A stretch of DNA of 18,133 nt, taken from the NCBI GenBank assembly GCA_964511185.1, contig CAZEDU010000101.1, positions 1-18,133 on the forward strand. The letters are read 5' to 3'. Positions 1 through 8,995 of this stretch are shown here, in pieces. Under the pieces are notes generated by a model. It was not told where the DNA came from. It ran no database searches and saw only the letters and a program-made list of their open reading frames with translations. How positions within the stretch are numbered: the stretch's first letter is position 1; each line of letters starts with the position of its first letter. A program made the translations under genes and the position numbers. The stretch comes from CAZEDU01 sp964511185. Its GTDB lineage: Bacteria > Myxococcota > Myxococcia > Myxococcales > Myxococcaceae.

Positions 1-276
1 TCGGTGGTCGACGAGGTCGACGAGTACACCCCGAAGACGCGCGACGTGAGCGGCCGCCGCGTGGCCGACGTGGGCATGGGGCGCGCCGACATCACCTCGG
101 GCAGCATCTCGGCGAGCTACCAGATCAACAAGAACTTCGGCCTGTCGGCGTCGATGGGCTCCAACGGCCCGGCGCGCACGCGCGACAACCGAAACTTCCG
201 CAACCCCTTCTTCGACTTCACCAACGCGGCCGGCAACTACACCGGCTTCTCGTTGGGGCTCTCGTCGATCTTCTGA
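1..276 (+). CDS. Outer-membrane beta-barrel type protein, C-terminal fragment
   Basis: The reading frame is open from the first base of the window and ends at TGA 274-276, so this is the last 91 residues of a longer protein whose start lies outside. A GTG at 4 is in frame but nothing suggests it is the real start. The tail shows alternating short strands (SISASYQINKNFGLSASMG, then GFSLGLSSIF) and ends in phenylalanine, the usual last residue of outer-membrane beta-barrel proteins recognised by the BAM machinery. The family cannot be named from this fragment. It is 65 bp upstream of, and co-directional with, the first giant metalloprotease gene, with no terminator hairpin seen between them, so co-transcription is plausible. 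The beta-barrel assignment is inferred from the C-terminal pattern only. Confidence 0.6.
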   Translation, partial: SVVDEVDEYTPKTRDVSGRRVADVGMGRADITSGSISASYQINKNFGLSASMGSNGPARTRDNRNFRNPFFDFTNAAGNYTGFSLGLSSIF

Positions 277-332
277 TCCCTTTTTCGGCAACGACTTTCA
301 TGAAGACCAACACCCTCAAGCGCTTCACCAGT

Positions 333-337
333 GGAGG
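333..337 (+). promoter_or_regulatory. Ribosome binding site deciding the start of the first metzincin gene
   Basis: GGAGG lies 4 nt before ATG 342. The earlier in-frame ATG at 300 has no Shine-Dalgarno sequence and would put 14 polar residues in front of the signal peptide. The 342 start places a basic, hydrophobic leader directly at the N terminus. Confidence 0.65.
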
Positions 338-341
338 CAAC

Positions 342-3300
342 ATGCAGGCAATTCGGTACGGCTGGCTCGCCATGGCCAGCGCCGCGCTCGTGATGAGCGC
401 GTGCGCGCAGGACAACGGCGACATCAACCGGGTGCAGCCCAACGTGGTGAAGAAGACCGAGCTGCTCGATGGGCAGTGGTACCTGCGCAACACCATCACG
501 TACACCCCGGCCACCACCGGCTTCACCTTCGCGGGCGAGACCGGGACGATGGAGAAGATCGTCTGGGAGATTCAGGAAGACACCCTGGTCGGCTACCGCT
601 CGTACCCGTTCGTTCCCGGCCAGGACAAGAACGTCGAGCCCAACTCCCGGCCCTCGGGCGTCACCGCCAAGGTGTGCGACGCCAACGGCATCTGCGCGGG
701 CGGCCAGAAGTACTACGGCACCGCGGTCGTCGCGTATCCGATCAAGAGCCGCTTCGACATTCAGCGCGATTACGACACCACCACCGGCGAGCAGAGCAAC
801 GTCATCGGCGAGAACTCGAACGACCGTCCCTGGAACGAGCGCGAGTTCATCCGCGTCGACTGGGCGAACAACCTGATCAACAAGCGCGACAACATGGGCT
901 ACGGGTCGCTGCTCAACGCGAACGATCCGCGGCGCACCGACACCGGCTCGTGGATCAACCCGAACGAGCCCGGCTCTGATCCGTACGACTGGCCCACCGC
1001 CGAGTACGGCAACGACGGGCGCCTGGTGTACCTGGACTTCACCGGCCGCTACCTCGCCAAGCCCGAGAGCATCTACTACGAGGGTTACGGCGAGATCCCG
1101 CTCTGCTGGTTCTACGACTACTACCAGTACGACTGCTCCGCGTCGGAGATCAGGATGCGGACGTCGATCTCCAAGGTCGACCCGAAGGTCACCAACGACT
1201 ACGAGCCGCTCGTCTACGGCAACGACCTGATGGAGAAGTTCGGTTACTTCCGCACCGAGCGCCTCAACTACGACCGCAAGTTCGGCTTCACCGAGTCGGG
1301 CCGCATCTACCTGGCCAACCGCCACCGCATCTGGGAGAGCTCGTTCGAGAAGGACGCCAACGGCTACCCGGATCAGACCAAGCCCATCGCCTTCGCGAGC
1401 CGCACCCCGAAGCCGATCGCCTATTACCTCTCCCCCGCGAGCCGCATGCGCAGCCAGGCCGAGTACGACGAGTACCGCCAGGCCTCGCGCGCGCTCGAGA
1501 CCAACTGGGACAAGGCGTTCCGCCGCGCGGTCGCGGCCGCCCAGGGACAGGGCGACAACTGGCAGGCCGTGCGCCAGATGGTCTTCATCTGCGACAACCC
1601 GGTGCCCGAAGGGGCGCCGGCCGAGTGCGGCCAGGCTGGCTTCGCGCCGCGCTTCGGCGACCTGCGCTACAACTTCCTCTGGACCACCTCGGAGCCCACC
1701 CCCAACGGGCTGCTCGGTTACGGCCCGTCGAGCCCCGACCCCGAGACCGGCGAGATCATCTCGGCCAACGCCAACATGTACTCGGCCGGCGTCGACAGCT
1801 CGGCGCAGTACGTGCTCGACGCGGTGAACCTCATGTCGGGCGACATCACGCCCGACAAGTTCATCACCGGCGAAGACGTCCGGAAGTACATCTCGCAGAA
1901 CCCCGCCTACGCGCTGCCGCACGGCGTGAACCGCTCGTCGCTCCAGTCGGCGCTGCAGGGCATCGCGCAGAGCAACGAGCTCTCCACCGGCGCCTTCCAG
2001 CGCCCGACCGAGCGCAGCACCAAGCTGATGCAGTCGCTCGCCACCAGCGGCGGCCTGCCGCGGCTCGGCGCGAACCGCTTCGCGGTGGCGGCCGACATCT
2101 TGAAGACCCGCCCCGAGCTCGAGGCGCTCATCCTCGACAACCCGGACTTCCAGAACGGCGTCCACGACATGGTGCCGCCGGCCCTCGCCGCCAAGGCGTT
2201 GGCCGACCCGCGCTACGAGCGTGAGCTGCGCCGCACCGCGCTCTCGCGCGTGACCGACTCGCTCGACTTCGAGAAGCAGCGCATCGAGTACGCCTCGCGC
2301 AAGAACCTGTACCTGGTCGAGTTCCTCGATCCGACCATGCAGGGCCTCACCAAGAAGGAAGCCGAGGTGCGCAAGGCGCGCGTCGCCGAGCTCATCTCGA
2401 ACGGCAGCGCGGGCTGCGTGAACGAGAACGGCTGCACCCCGCTCGAGGCCCGCGGCATCGCCGACGAGGAGCTGCGCGTCCGCGCCCGCGCCCGCATCTG
2501 GCAGGCGGTCGCCGAGCACGAGATCGGCCACACCTTCGGTCTGCGCCACAACTTCCAGGGCTCGTTCGACTCGGTGAACTACTTCGAGAAGTTCTGGGAC
2601 CTGCGCCAGCCCACCCTCACCGTGCAGCAGGGCGGTCAGGCCAAGGTGCCGCGCACCCCCGACGACCTGAAGCTGTCCTCCGACGCGGCGCTGCAGCTCA
2701 CCACCGTCAACGGCAAGTACGAGATCAGCGCCGACTACGAGTACTCGTCGATCATGGACTACCACGGCCGCGTCCACTCGGACTGGCAGGGCGTGGGCAA
2801 GTACGACGAGGCGGCCATCCTCTTCGCCTACTCGGGCGGCAGCGAGCCCGGCTACGTCGAGATCTTCAAGGCCGCGCGCAAGGGGAAGGCGCAGTTCCCC
2901 GGCAGCGACGGCAAGCTGGTCGAGGTGACCGGCGCGGGTGACGACCTGCCGGTGGTCAACGCCGAGCACGTGCACCAGGCGGTGCCGAACTACCCCGAGC
3001 GCTACCACTACTCGCTCATTCCGCTGCACTTCGGTCAGGGCGGCGACGTCACCGCCGCGATGAAGGACGGCATCGCGAAGCTCAAGCACTCGAACCGCAC
3101 CATCATGAAGTGGTCGGAGGTGAAGGCGAAGACCGCGCAGCTCACCACCAAGCTGCAGTCGAACCCGAACCTGACCGACGCCGAGAAGGCCGCGTTCGCC
3201 GCGCAGGCGCCGCTCGAGGTGCCGTACATGTTCTGCACCGACGACCACGTCGGCGCGGTGCCGTCGTGCCGCCGCTTCGACCTGGGCGCCGACTACTACG

Positions 3301-4649
3301 AGATGTCGCGCCACTACCTGGAGCGGCAGTGGAACACGTACTTCTTCAACCACTTCCGCCGCGACCGCTACGCGTTCAACGCGTGGAACGTCTACTCGGC
3401 GACCCGCGGCAACTTCATCGGGCTGTCCGACACCTACAAGCACTGGGTGCGCGCGTTCTACGAGAACCACGCGCGCGGGTCGCAGAACCTGGGCGTCTAC
3501 AACTACGACCCGAGCGTGCAGGACACCTGGACGATGGGCGTGATGGACGGCGCCACCGCGCAGCTGGCCATCATGTCGGTCTCGCCGGTCGGCTTCTACG
3601 CGCTCTGGCAGAACGGCAGCGCCACCCCGGGCAAGACCTACCCGCCGCGCTGGAACATCGTCTCGCGCGGCTACGAGTTCGACGACCTGACCGAGGACGG
3701 CAAGAACGAGCTGCGCGACTACTACGGCCGCAACTACGGCGCGACCGCGTTCGCCGACCTGCGCCGCGGCGTCGGCCGCAACATGTTCAGCCGCTACGAC
3801 TACAAGAGCGGCTTCGGCTTCTTCCGCCGCGTGCTCGAGGTCGGTCACTACTACGACCAGTACGGCGCGCTGCAGGCGGCCGTGGACCCGTCGGTCGAGT
3901 TCCTGGGCGCCGACGTCACCGCCGACCGCAACCGCTACGCGGTTCCGTACTACCTGGTCTTCAAGGACGAGTTCGGCTCGAGCTTCGCCAACACCTGGAG
4001 CGAAGGCGACTCGATGCTGCCGACGCTGTACTTCCAGACCGACGCGGGCGGCAACGTCACCTCGTCCGCGACGCTGGTCGCGCCGTCGCTGATCCGCGGC
4101 TCGAACTTCGTGCAGAACTTCGACTACCCGCGCACGGTGGAGCGCAACGCGCTCAAGCCCGAGCAGAAGGGCTTCGAGGCGGAGCTCGACACCACCTGGA
4201 CCGCCAAGTTCCTCTCGCTCTACTGGGGCATGGCGCTGTTCAGCGTGAACTACGACCTCGACTACGCGAAGCAGAACTTCGTGTACCGGGTCGGCGCCGC
4301 CGAGCAGGTGCAGCTCGCCCCTGGCTATGAGGCGGTCGAGGTGGCCGACATCGTCCAGGGCGCCCGCTACGTCGCGATTCAGCCGGTCGGCTCGACGGTT
4401 GACTCGCCGGCGGTGCAGAAGATCAAGAAAGCCCAGGCCTACCAGCAGATCGCCTCGAACCCGGCGATGTGCCCGGTGCCCGAGTACCTGGAGCGCAACG
4501 CCTACGCCGGCTGCATGAACCCGCAGGACGCGGCCAACCCGGCCAAGGTGGCCGAGCGCAAGGCTTGGTACGAGAAGTCTCTCCAGAACGCCCTGCGTGA
4601 TTTGGACATCATGCGCGGCTTCTACGACATCTTCGGGAGGGCCTTCTAA
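342..4649 (+). CDS. Giant lipoprotein zinc metalloprotease, metzincin type (paralogue 1)
   Basis: The product from ATG 342 is 1,435 residues. The N terminus is a lipoprotein-like signal peptide (MQAIRYGWLAMASAALVMSAC) with likely lipidated Cys21, so the mature protein should be anchored in the cell envelope. The zinc site is H726-EIGHTFGLR-H736, the extended HExxHxxGxxH of metzincins: three His ligands and catalytic Glu727. A Met-turn, YSSIMDY (Met805), follows at the expected kind of distance. The layout resembles the large bacterial zinc-dependent metalloproteases with DUF5117/DUF4953-type regions; that family name is from memory and unsearched. Cys pairs at 255/265, 417/429 and 965/976 recur in the downstream paralogue and suit an extracytoplasmic disulfide-bonded protein. 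A second conserved block, EVGHYYDQY (1166-1173), lies far downstream. Substrate is unknown. It is followed 50 bp later by its paralogue. Zinc peptidase fold is nearly certain; proteolytic role is inferred. Confidence 0.9.
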   Translation: MQAIRYGWLAMASAALVMSACAQDNGDINRVQPNVVKKTELLDGQWYLRNTITYTPATTGFTFAGETGTMEKIVWEIQEDTLVGYRSYPFVPGQDKNVEPNSRPSGVTAKVCDANGICAGGQKYYGTAVVAYPIKSRFDIQRDYDTTTGEQSNVIGENSNDRPWNEREFIRVDWANNLINKRDNMGYGSLLNANDPRRTDTGSWINPNEPGSDPYDWPTAEYGNDGRLVYLDFTGRYLAKPESIYYEGYGEIPLCWFYDYYQYDCSASEIRMRTSISKVDPKVTNDYEPLVYGNDLMEKFGYFRTERLNYDRKFGFTESGRIYLANRHRIWESSFEKDANGYPDQTKPIAFASRTPKPIAYYLSPASRMRSQAEYDEYRQASRALETNWDKAFRRAVAAAQGQGDNWQAVRQMVFICDNPVPEGAPAECGQAGFAPRFGDLRYNFLWTTSEPTPNGLLGYGPSSPDPETGEIISANANMYSAGVDSSAQYVLDAVNLMSGDITPDKFITGEDVRKYISQNPAYALPHGVNRSSLQSALQGIAQSNELSTGAFQRPTERSTKLMQSLATSGGLPRLGANRFAVAADILKTRPELEALILDNPDFQNGVHDMVPPALAAKALADPRYERELRRTALSRVTDSLDFEKQRIEYASRKNLYLVEFLDPTMQGLTKKEAEVRKARVAELISNGSAGCVNENGCTPLEARGIADEELRVRARARIWQAVAEHEIGHTFGLRHNFQGSFDSVNYFEKFWDLRQPTLTVQQGGQAKVPRTPDDLKLSSDAALQLTTVNGKYEISADYEYSSIMDYHGRVHSDWQGVGKYDEAAILFAYSGGSEPGYVEIFKAARKGKAQFPGSDGKLVEVTGAGDDLPVVNAEHVHQAVPNYPERYHYSLIPLHFGQGGDVTAAMKDGIAKLKHSNRTIMKWSEVKAKTAQLTTKLQSNPNLTDAEKAAFAAQAPLEVPYMFCTDDHVGAVPSCRRFDLGADYYEMSRHYLERQWNTYFFNHFRRDRYAFNAWNVYSATRGNFIGLSDTYKHWVRAFYENHARGSQNLGVYNYDPSVQDTWTMGVMDGATAQLAIMSVSPVGFYALWQNGSATPGKTYPPRWNIVSRGYEFDDLTEDGKNELRDYYGRNYGATAFADLRRGVGRNMFSRYDYKSGFGFFRRVLEVGHYYDQYGALQAAVDPSVEFLGADVTADRNRYAVPYYLVFKDEFGSSFANTWSEGDSMLPTLYFQTDAGGNVTSSATLVAPSLIRGSNFVQNFDYPRTVERNALKPEQKGFEAELDTTWTAKFLSLYWGMALFSVNYDLDYAKQNFVYRVGAAEQVQLAPGYEAVEVADIVQGARYVAIQPVGSTVDSPAVQKIKKAQAYQQIASNPAMCPVPEYLERNAYAGCMNPQDAANPAKVAERKAWYEKSLQNALRDLDIMRGFYDIFGRAF

Positions 4650-4690
4650 CCATGCGCTCGAACGACCTGAACACTTCCCGCAGAACCGAT

Positions 4691-4694
4691 GGAG
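4691..4694 (+). promoter_or_regulatory. Ribosome binding site deciding the start of the second metzincin gene
   Basis: GGAG lies 5 nt before ATG 4700. An in-frame ATG at 4652 is also open, with a GGGAGG 11 nt upstream inside the end of the previous gene. That start would add 16 polar residues before the signal peptide, so 4700 is preferred. Confidence 0.55.
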
Positions 4695-4699
4695 CTTCG

Positions 4700-7600
4700 A
4701 TGAAACGGCTCATGACCTATTGGGGTGTCGCGGCCCTGACGATGGGAGCGCTCGCCTGCGGGCGCCCGCCGGAGTTGGTGGACCGCACCGAACCGAACTT
4801 CGTGCGCAAGATGGACCTGCTCGAAGGCACTTGGTACCTGAAGGACACGGTGGTCGACGTCCCGTCGACGACCGCGGTGACCTTCACCGGCTACGGCGGC
4901 GAGCTCGAGAAGGTTCGCTTCGAGGTCCAAGAGAAGCACCTCGTCGCCTACCGCTCGTACGAGAAGGTCCCCGGCCTCGACCCGTTGGTGGACTACGAGA
5001 AGTCGAGCATCGGCAACACCATCTACAAGGACGGCCGCAAGTACCGCGGCAGCCCGATCGCCGCGTGGAAGATCGAGAAGCACTTCGACCGCGTGCGCCA
5101 GTACAACGCGGCCACCGGTGAGCAGAGCAACATCCTCACCGAGAACACCTCGGACCGGCCCTGGTACGAGCGCGACTACATGCGCGTGAACTGGGCCGAG
5201 AACGTGCTCACGAACTTCGAGAGCAAGTACGAGAACGATGAGAACGGCCCGCTCAAGATGTACGTGACGCCCATCGACCAGAACTTGGGCGATGACGCGC
5301 TGGTCTGGGAGTACTCGGAGACCAACGGCAAGCGCCAGCTCGCGTACTTCGACTTCACCGTGCGCGCGTACCTCGACGCGCCGATGTACGACTACCCGAA
5401 CTACGGGCCGATTCCGTACTGCTGGATCAACCCGAAGGCGGACTGCCAGGGTACGGAGATCAAGATCCGCACCTCGATCCGCCGCGTCGACGAGGAGCGC
5501 GTGAAGGACTACGAGCCGCTCGTCTACGACGACCACCTGATGACGAAGTTCGGCTTCTTCCGCGTCGAGCGCGTGAGCTACGACCGCAACCGCGCGGCGA
5601 CCGAGACGGGCCGCATGCTGTACGCGATTCGCCACAACCTGTGGATGAAGTCGCGCAACGCCGATGGCAGCCCGATTCCGGTCGAAGAGCGCGACGTTCG
5701 CCCGGTCGTCTACTACCTCAGCTCGAACTTCCCGACCGAGCTGGTGCCCTCGCTCAAGCAGATTGAGCAGAGCTGGGACAAGGCGTTCCGCCGCGCCTGG
5801 GCGGTTCCGCGCGGCTACACCGACCCGATGGATCCGGAAGTCCCGCAGATGTTCTTCATCTGCCAGACACCGGTCGCGGCCGACGCGCCCGCCGAGTGCG
5901 GTGAGCGCGGCTTGACCCCCCGCCTGGGCGACATCCGCTACAACCTGATTCCCTGGATCGACCAGCCGCAGCTCGCCGGCCCGTTGGGCTACGGCCCGTC
6001 GGCGGTCGACCCCGAGACGGGTGAGATGGTCCACGCGGTCGCCAACGTCTACGGCGCCGGCCTCGACACCTGGGCGGGCGACGCGCAGACCGTCTTCGAC
6101 GTGCTCACCGGTGAGCTGTCGATCGCCGACCTGCTCAAGGGCAAGAACTCGAAGGACTACGTGTTCGAGAACTTGAACCCGACCGACCCGCGCCGTCCCG
6201 CGACGGGCCCGTGGACGTCCTCGTCGGGCCTGACCTCGCAGCCGGAAGCCGCGCTGGGCACCTTCGCCCGGATCGACGGCCGCCTCAAGGAGCGGATGCT
6301 CCAGTTCGTCGATGCGGGCAGCCTGCCGAAGAAGCAGGTCGACCGCCGCAAGCTGGTGGATCAGCTGATCGCGCAGAACCCGGCGCTCGAAGCCGAGATG
6401 GTCAACTCGCCGGAGGTGCGGGCGCTGGTGCTCGCCAGCGCGCCGGGCGAGGCGATTCGTCAGCGGCTGATGAACGATCAGACGCTCTACCGTCAGGTGG
6501 CGCGCGAGACGATGCTCGGCGTCAACGCGTTCGATCAGATCGCGAAGAAGCGCATGGAGTGGGCGACGCACAAGCTGCCCAACCACGGCTGCCTCTACCT
6601 GGCCGAGTTCAACGACGACGCGATGATGGGCCTCGCGAAGAAGCTGGTCGACGAGTACAAGGGCAAGCTCGCGAGCTACCAAGCGAACGGCCTGTCCGCG
6701 AAGGACGCCAAGACCAAGGCGCGCGAGGACATCTACAACACCATCCGCATCGCGGCGTTCCGCGCGGTCACCGAGCACGAGCTCGGCCACACCGTCGGTC
6801 TGATGCACAACTTCGCCGGCTCGTTCGATTCGCTGAACTACATGGACGGCTACTGGGACCTGCGCAAGCAGACCATCGGCGTCATGGTGAGCGGCCAGCG
6901 CGTGCTGCCGACCACCCCGCAGAACCTGGCGGACGCGGCGAAGATGAACACGGCGCAGATCAACGCGGGCATGCGTGAGCTGCAGTACTCGTCCATCATG
7001 GACTACGGCTCGCGCATCCACTCCGACATCCACGGCATCGGCAAGTACGACGAGGCGGCGGTGCTCTTCGCCTACTCGGGCGGCGGCGAGCCGGGCTACG
7101 TGGAGGTCTTCCGCGAGACCCGCGGCCGTACGCCGGACGAGTACACCAACTCGGCGGCGGCGGTGATCACCGTGCCGACCGACAACGCGGCGCGGCCGAT
7201 GACGATCCGCGGCGCGCACATCGAGATCCCGCTCACCATCGCGCGGCACTACAACCCGTACTCGTCGAACTACACCGACAAGTTCCACTACTCCACGCTG
7301 CCCTTCCACTTCGCCGACAAGAACCTGCCGTTCGACCAGGCGGTGGAGCAGGGCGTCCGCCGCATGAAGAACCGCGGCTACCGCAAGTGGAGCGAGATGC
7401 AGCCGATGTACCTGCGCCTCGAGGAGCAGCTGCGCCGCTTCTCGCAGAACAACACGTCATTCCAGACGCAGTTCGCCTGGGACGACGCCGCCACCATCGC
7501 CGGCCCCATCGTCCAGGGGAAGCCGGTCGAGGTGCCGTACATGTTCTGCTCTGACTACGAGGTGGGCGCGAACCTGGCCTGCCACCGGTTCGATCAGGGC

Positions 7601-8929
7601 GCCGACTTCTACGAGATCACCCAGGACTGGCTCAGCCGGTACAAGGAGTACTACGTCTTCAACAACTTCCAGCGCGACCGGCTCTCGGGCTACGGCGGCT
7701 TCGGGCCGCAGAGCGTGCTGAACCGCGTCTACGGGCGGCTCCTGGGCAACCTGCCGAACATCTACCAGCAGTGGCTCTACGAGCTGTACTTCTACCAAGA
7801 GTACTACTCGCTCTTTTACGGCATCGGTCCGTTCGAGCTCGAGCAGTACCTGGGCATGCCCGACCCGGTCATGCAGAACTACTGGACGATGGCGGTCATG
7901 GACTCGACCAACGTGCTCCTGCAGACCCTCTCGCGTCCTTCGGCCGGCTACCACGGCAAGCTGAAGAACACGAACACCTGGGTACACCTGCCGGAGAACC
8001 GGACCGACAACAGCCGCCTGCTCGAGACGAACGGCGCGGTGGGCGAGGCCGAGACCCGCTTCATTCAGCAGATGACCAACGCCTCGGCGCCGTACAGCGA
8101 GGTGGTCTACGTGCCGCGCGGTCCAGGCCGCAACATGTACACGCTGTTCGAGACCGACGGTTACGACTTCTTCACCCGCGTGAACGAGGTCGGTCACTTC
8201 TGGGACCAGTACGCCGGCCTGATGGCGCTCACCACCACCGAGTCGAACTTCCTCGGGGTCGACACCGGCGCCGACAACCTGGCCTACTCGCTGCCGTACT
8301 ACCTGACCTTCAACAAGGAGCTCTCGAAGATCTTCGGCTCGGTGTGGGCGGAGGAGGGGCTCTCGTACGCCGGCGGTCTGAAGAAGACCACCAACGGCGA
8401 GGCCACCGTGGTGCAGCCGACCCTGGTCCGCGGCGAGAACTTCGTGAAGGGCTTCGTCTACCCGTTGCCCGAAGGCACTGCGGTGGACGGCACCGGTACC
8501 GGCGCGGCCATCGATCGCATTGAGCCGACCCCGACCTGGAGCACCCGCTTCTACACGCAGCTCTACGGTATGGCGTACTTCAGCGAGCTGTACGACCTGG
8601 AGTACCCGAACATGAGCCAGGTCTTCCGCCTGGGCTCGGGTGAGGCGCTCACGCCGGCGCCCGGCTTCACGGTGGTGAGCTTCCCCGACCCGTTCGGCGG
8701 CGGCTACGTCTACGCCACTCTGTCGAAGACCGGCGCGACCGAGCCGACCCCGGCGATGAAGGTGATCGAGAAGGCCATCGCCTTCAAGACCAAGTGGGAC
8801 CAGGCGAAGAGCCAGGGCGTGGTGGACGGAATGAACGCCGCGCAGTGGGAAGCCAAGGTCCGCGACCAGGTGCGCAGCCTGGAGATGATGCGCGGCCTCT
8901 ACAACATCTTCGGCAAGGCGATTTACTAG
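4700..8929 (+). CDS. Giant lipoprotein zinc metalloprotease, metzincin type (paralogue 2)
   Basis: The product from ATG 4700 is 1,409 residues and similar to the preceding gene over its whole length. Shared blocks include the N-terminal PNxVxKxxLLxGxWYL region, TGEQSN...ENxxDRPW, DYEPLVY, GYGPS..DPETGE, GKYDEAA.LFAYSGG and the C-terminal MRG.Y.IFG.A. The signal peptide is MKRLMTYWGVAALTMGALAC, with Cys20 the probable lipidation site although the residue at -3 is Ala rather than Leu. The zinc site is H693-ELGHTVGLM-H703 with Glu694 as catalytic base; the Met-turn is YSSIMDY (Met767). Three Cys pairs (241/249, 388/400, 950/961) match those of paralogue 1, and EVGHFWDQY (1163-1170) is conserved. 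Both zinc sites are intact, so neither copy looks like an inactive partner. The gene ends a probable operon at a strong terminator. Substrate and biological role are not visible; nutrient scavenging or predation is speculation. Confidence 0.9.
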   Translation: MKRLMTYWGVAALTMGALACGRPPELVDRTEPNFVRKMDLLEGTWYLKDTVVDVPSTTAVTFTGYGGELEKVRFEVQEKHLVAYRSYEKVPGLDPLVDYEKSSIGNTIYKDGRKYRGSPIAAWKIEKHFDRVRQYNAATGEQSNILTENTSDRPWYERDYMRVNWAENVLTNFESKYENDENGPLKMYVTPIDQNLGDDALVWEYSETNGKRQLAYFDFTVRAYLDAPMYDYPNYGPIPYCWINPKADCQGTEIKIRTSIRRVDEERVKDYEPLVYDDHLMTKFGFFRVERVSYDRNRAATETGRMLYAIRHNLWMKSRNADGSPIPVEERDVRPVVYYLSSNFPTELVPSLKQIEQSWDKAFRRAWAVPRGYTDPMDPEVPQMFFICQTPVAADAPAECGERGLTPRLGDIRYNLIPWIDQPQLAGPLGYGPSAVDPETGEMVHAVANVYGAGLDTWAGDAQTVFDVLTGELSIADLLKGKNSKDYVFENLNPTDPRRPATGPWTSSSGLTSQPEAALGTFARIDGRLKERMLQFVDAGSLPKKQVDRRKLVDQLIAQNPALEAEMVNSPEVRALVLASAPGEAIRQRLMNDQTLYRQVARETMLGVNAFDQIAKKRMEWATHKLPNHGCLYLAEFNDDAMMGLAKKLVDEYKGKLASYQANGLSAKDAKTKAREDIYNTIRIAAFRAVTEHELGHTVGLMHNFAGSFDSLNYMDGYWDLRKQTIGVMVSGQRVLPTTPQNLADAAKMNTAQINAGMRELQYSSIMDYGSRIHSDIHGIGKYDEAAVLFAYSGGGEPGYVEVFRETRGRTPDEYTNSAAAVITVPTDNAARPMTIRGAHIEIPLTIARHYNPYSSNYTDKFHYSTLPFHFADKNLPFDQAVEQGVRRMKNRGYRKWSEMQPMYLRLEEQLRRFSQNNTSFQTQFAWDDAATIAGPIVQGKPVEVPYMFCSDYEVGANLACHRFDQGADFYEITQDWLSRYKEYYVFNNFQRDRLSGYGGFGPQSVLNRVYGRLLGNLPNIYQQWLYELYFYQEYYSLFYGIGPFELEQYLGMPDPVMQNYWTMAVMDSTNVLLQTLSRPSAGYHGKLKNTNTWVHLPENRTDNSRLLETNGAVGEAETRFIQQMTNASAPYSEVVYVPRGPGRNMYTLFETDGYDFFTRVNEVGHFWDQYAGLMALTTTESNFLGVDTGADNLAYSLPYYLTFNKELSKIFGSVWAEEGLSYAGGLKKTTNGEATVVQPTLVRGENFVKGFVYPLPEGTAVDGTGTGAAIDRIEPTPTWSTRFYTQLYGMAYFSELYDLEYPNMSQVFRLGSGEALTPAPGFTVVSFPDPFGGGYVYATLSKTGATEPTPAMKVIEKAIAFKTKWDQAKSQGVVDGMNAAQWEAKVRDQVRSLEMMRGLYNIFGKAIY

Positions 8930-8969
8930 GCGCCTGTCGGAAGTGACTCGAAGCACGGGGACAGGCGCC
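8929..8969 (+). promoter_or_regulatory. Alternative hairpin competing with the terminator
   Basis: GGCGCCTGTC (8929-8938) and GACAGGCGCC (8960-8969) are perfect 10-bp inverted repeats separated by 21 nt. The left arm starts on the last base of the upstream TAG stop, and the right arm is also the left arm of the terminator. The two structures are mutually exclusive. A regulatory role is inferred from geometry only; it may be a decayed repeat. Confidence 0.45.
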
Positions 8970-8994
8970 GCACGGTGCCTGTCCCTTTTCGTTT
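8958..8994 (+). terminator. Intrinsic terminator after the tandem metzincin genes
   Basis: GGGACAGGCGCC (8958-8969) pairs with GGTGCCTGTCCC (8974-8985) in a 12-bp stem with one G-U pair and a 4-nt GCAC loop, followed directly by TTTTCGTTT. This is a classic rho-independent terminator. It ends 1 nt before the next ATG, so the following gene needs its own promoter or read-through. Confidence 0.8.
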
Positions 8995-8995
8995 C

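Noticed and set aside
237..3848. A 1,203-codon open frame on the minus strand opposite the first metzincin gene
   Set aside because: It is the antisense shadow of a GC-rich gene: low-complexity Val/Arg/Ala/Leu sequence, no domain, opposite a gene with clear catalytic motifs.
4646..7309. An 887-codon minus-strand open frame opposite the second metzincin gene
   Set aside because: Same antisense pattern, composition driven by codon bias, no recognisable motif.
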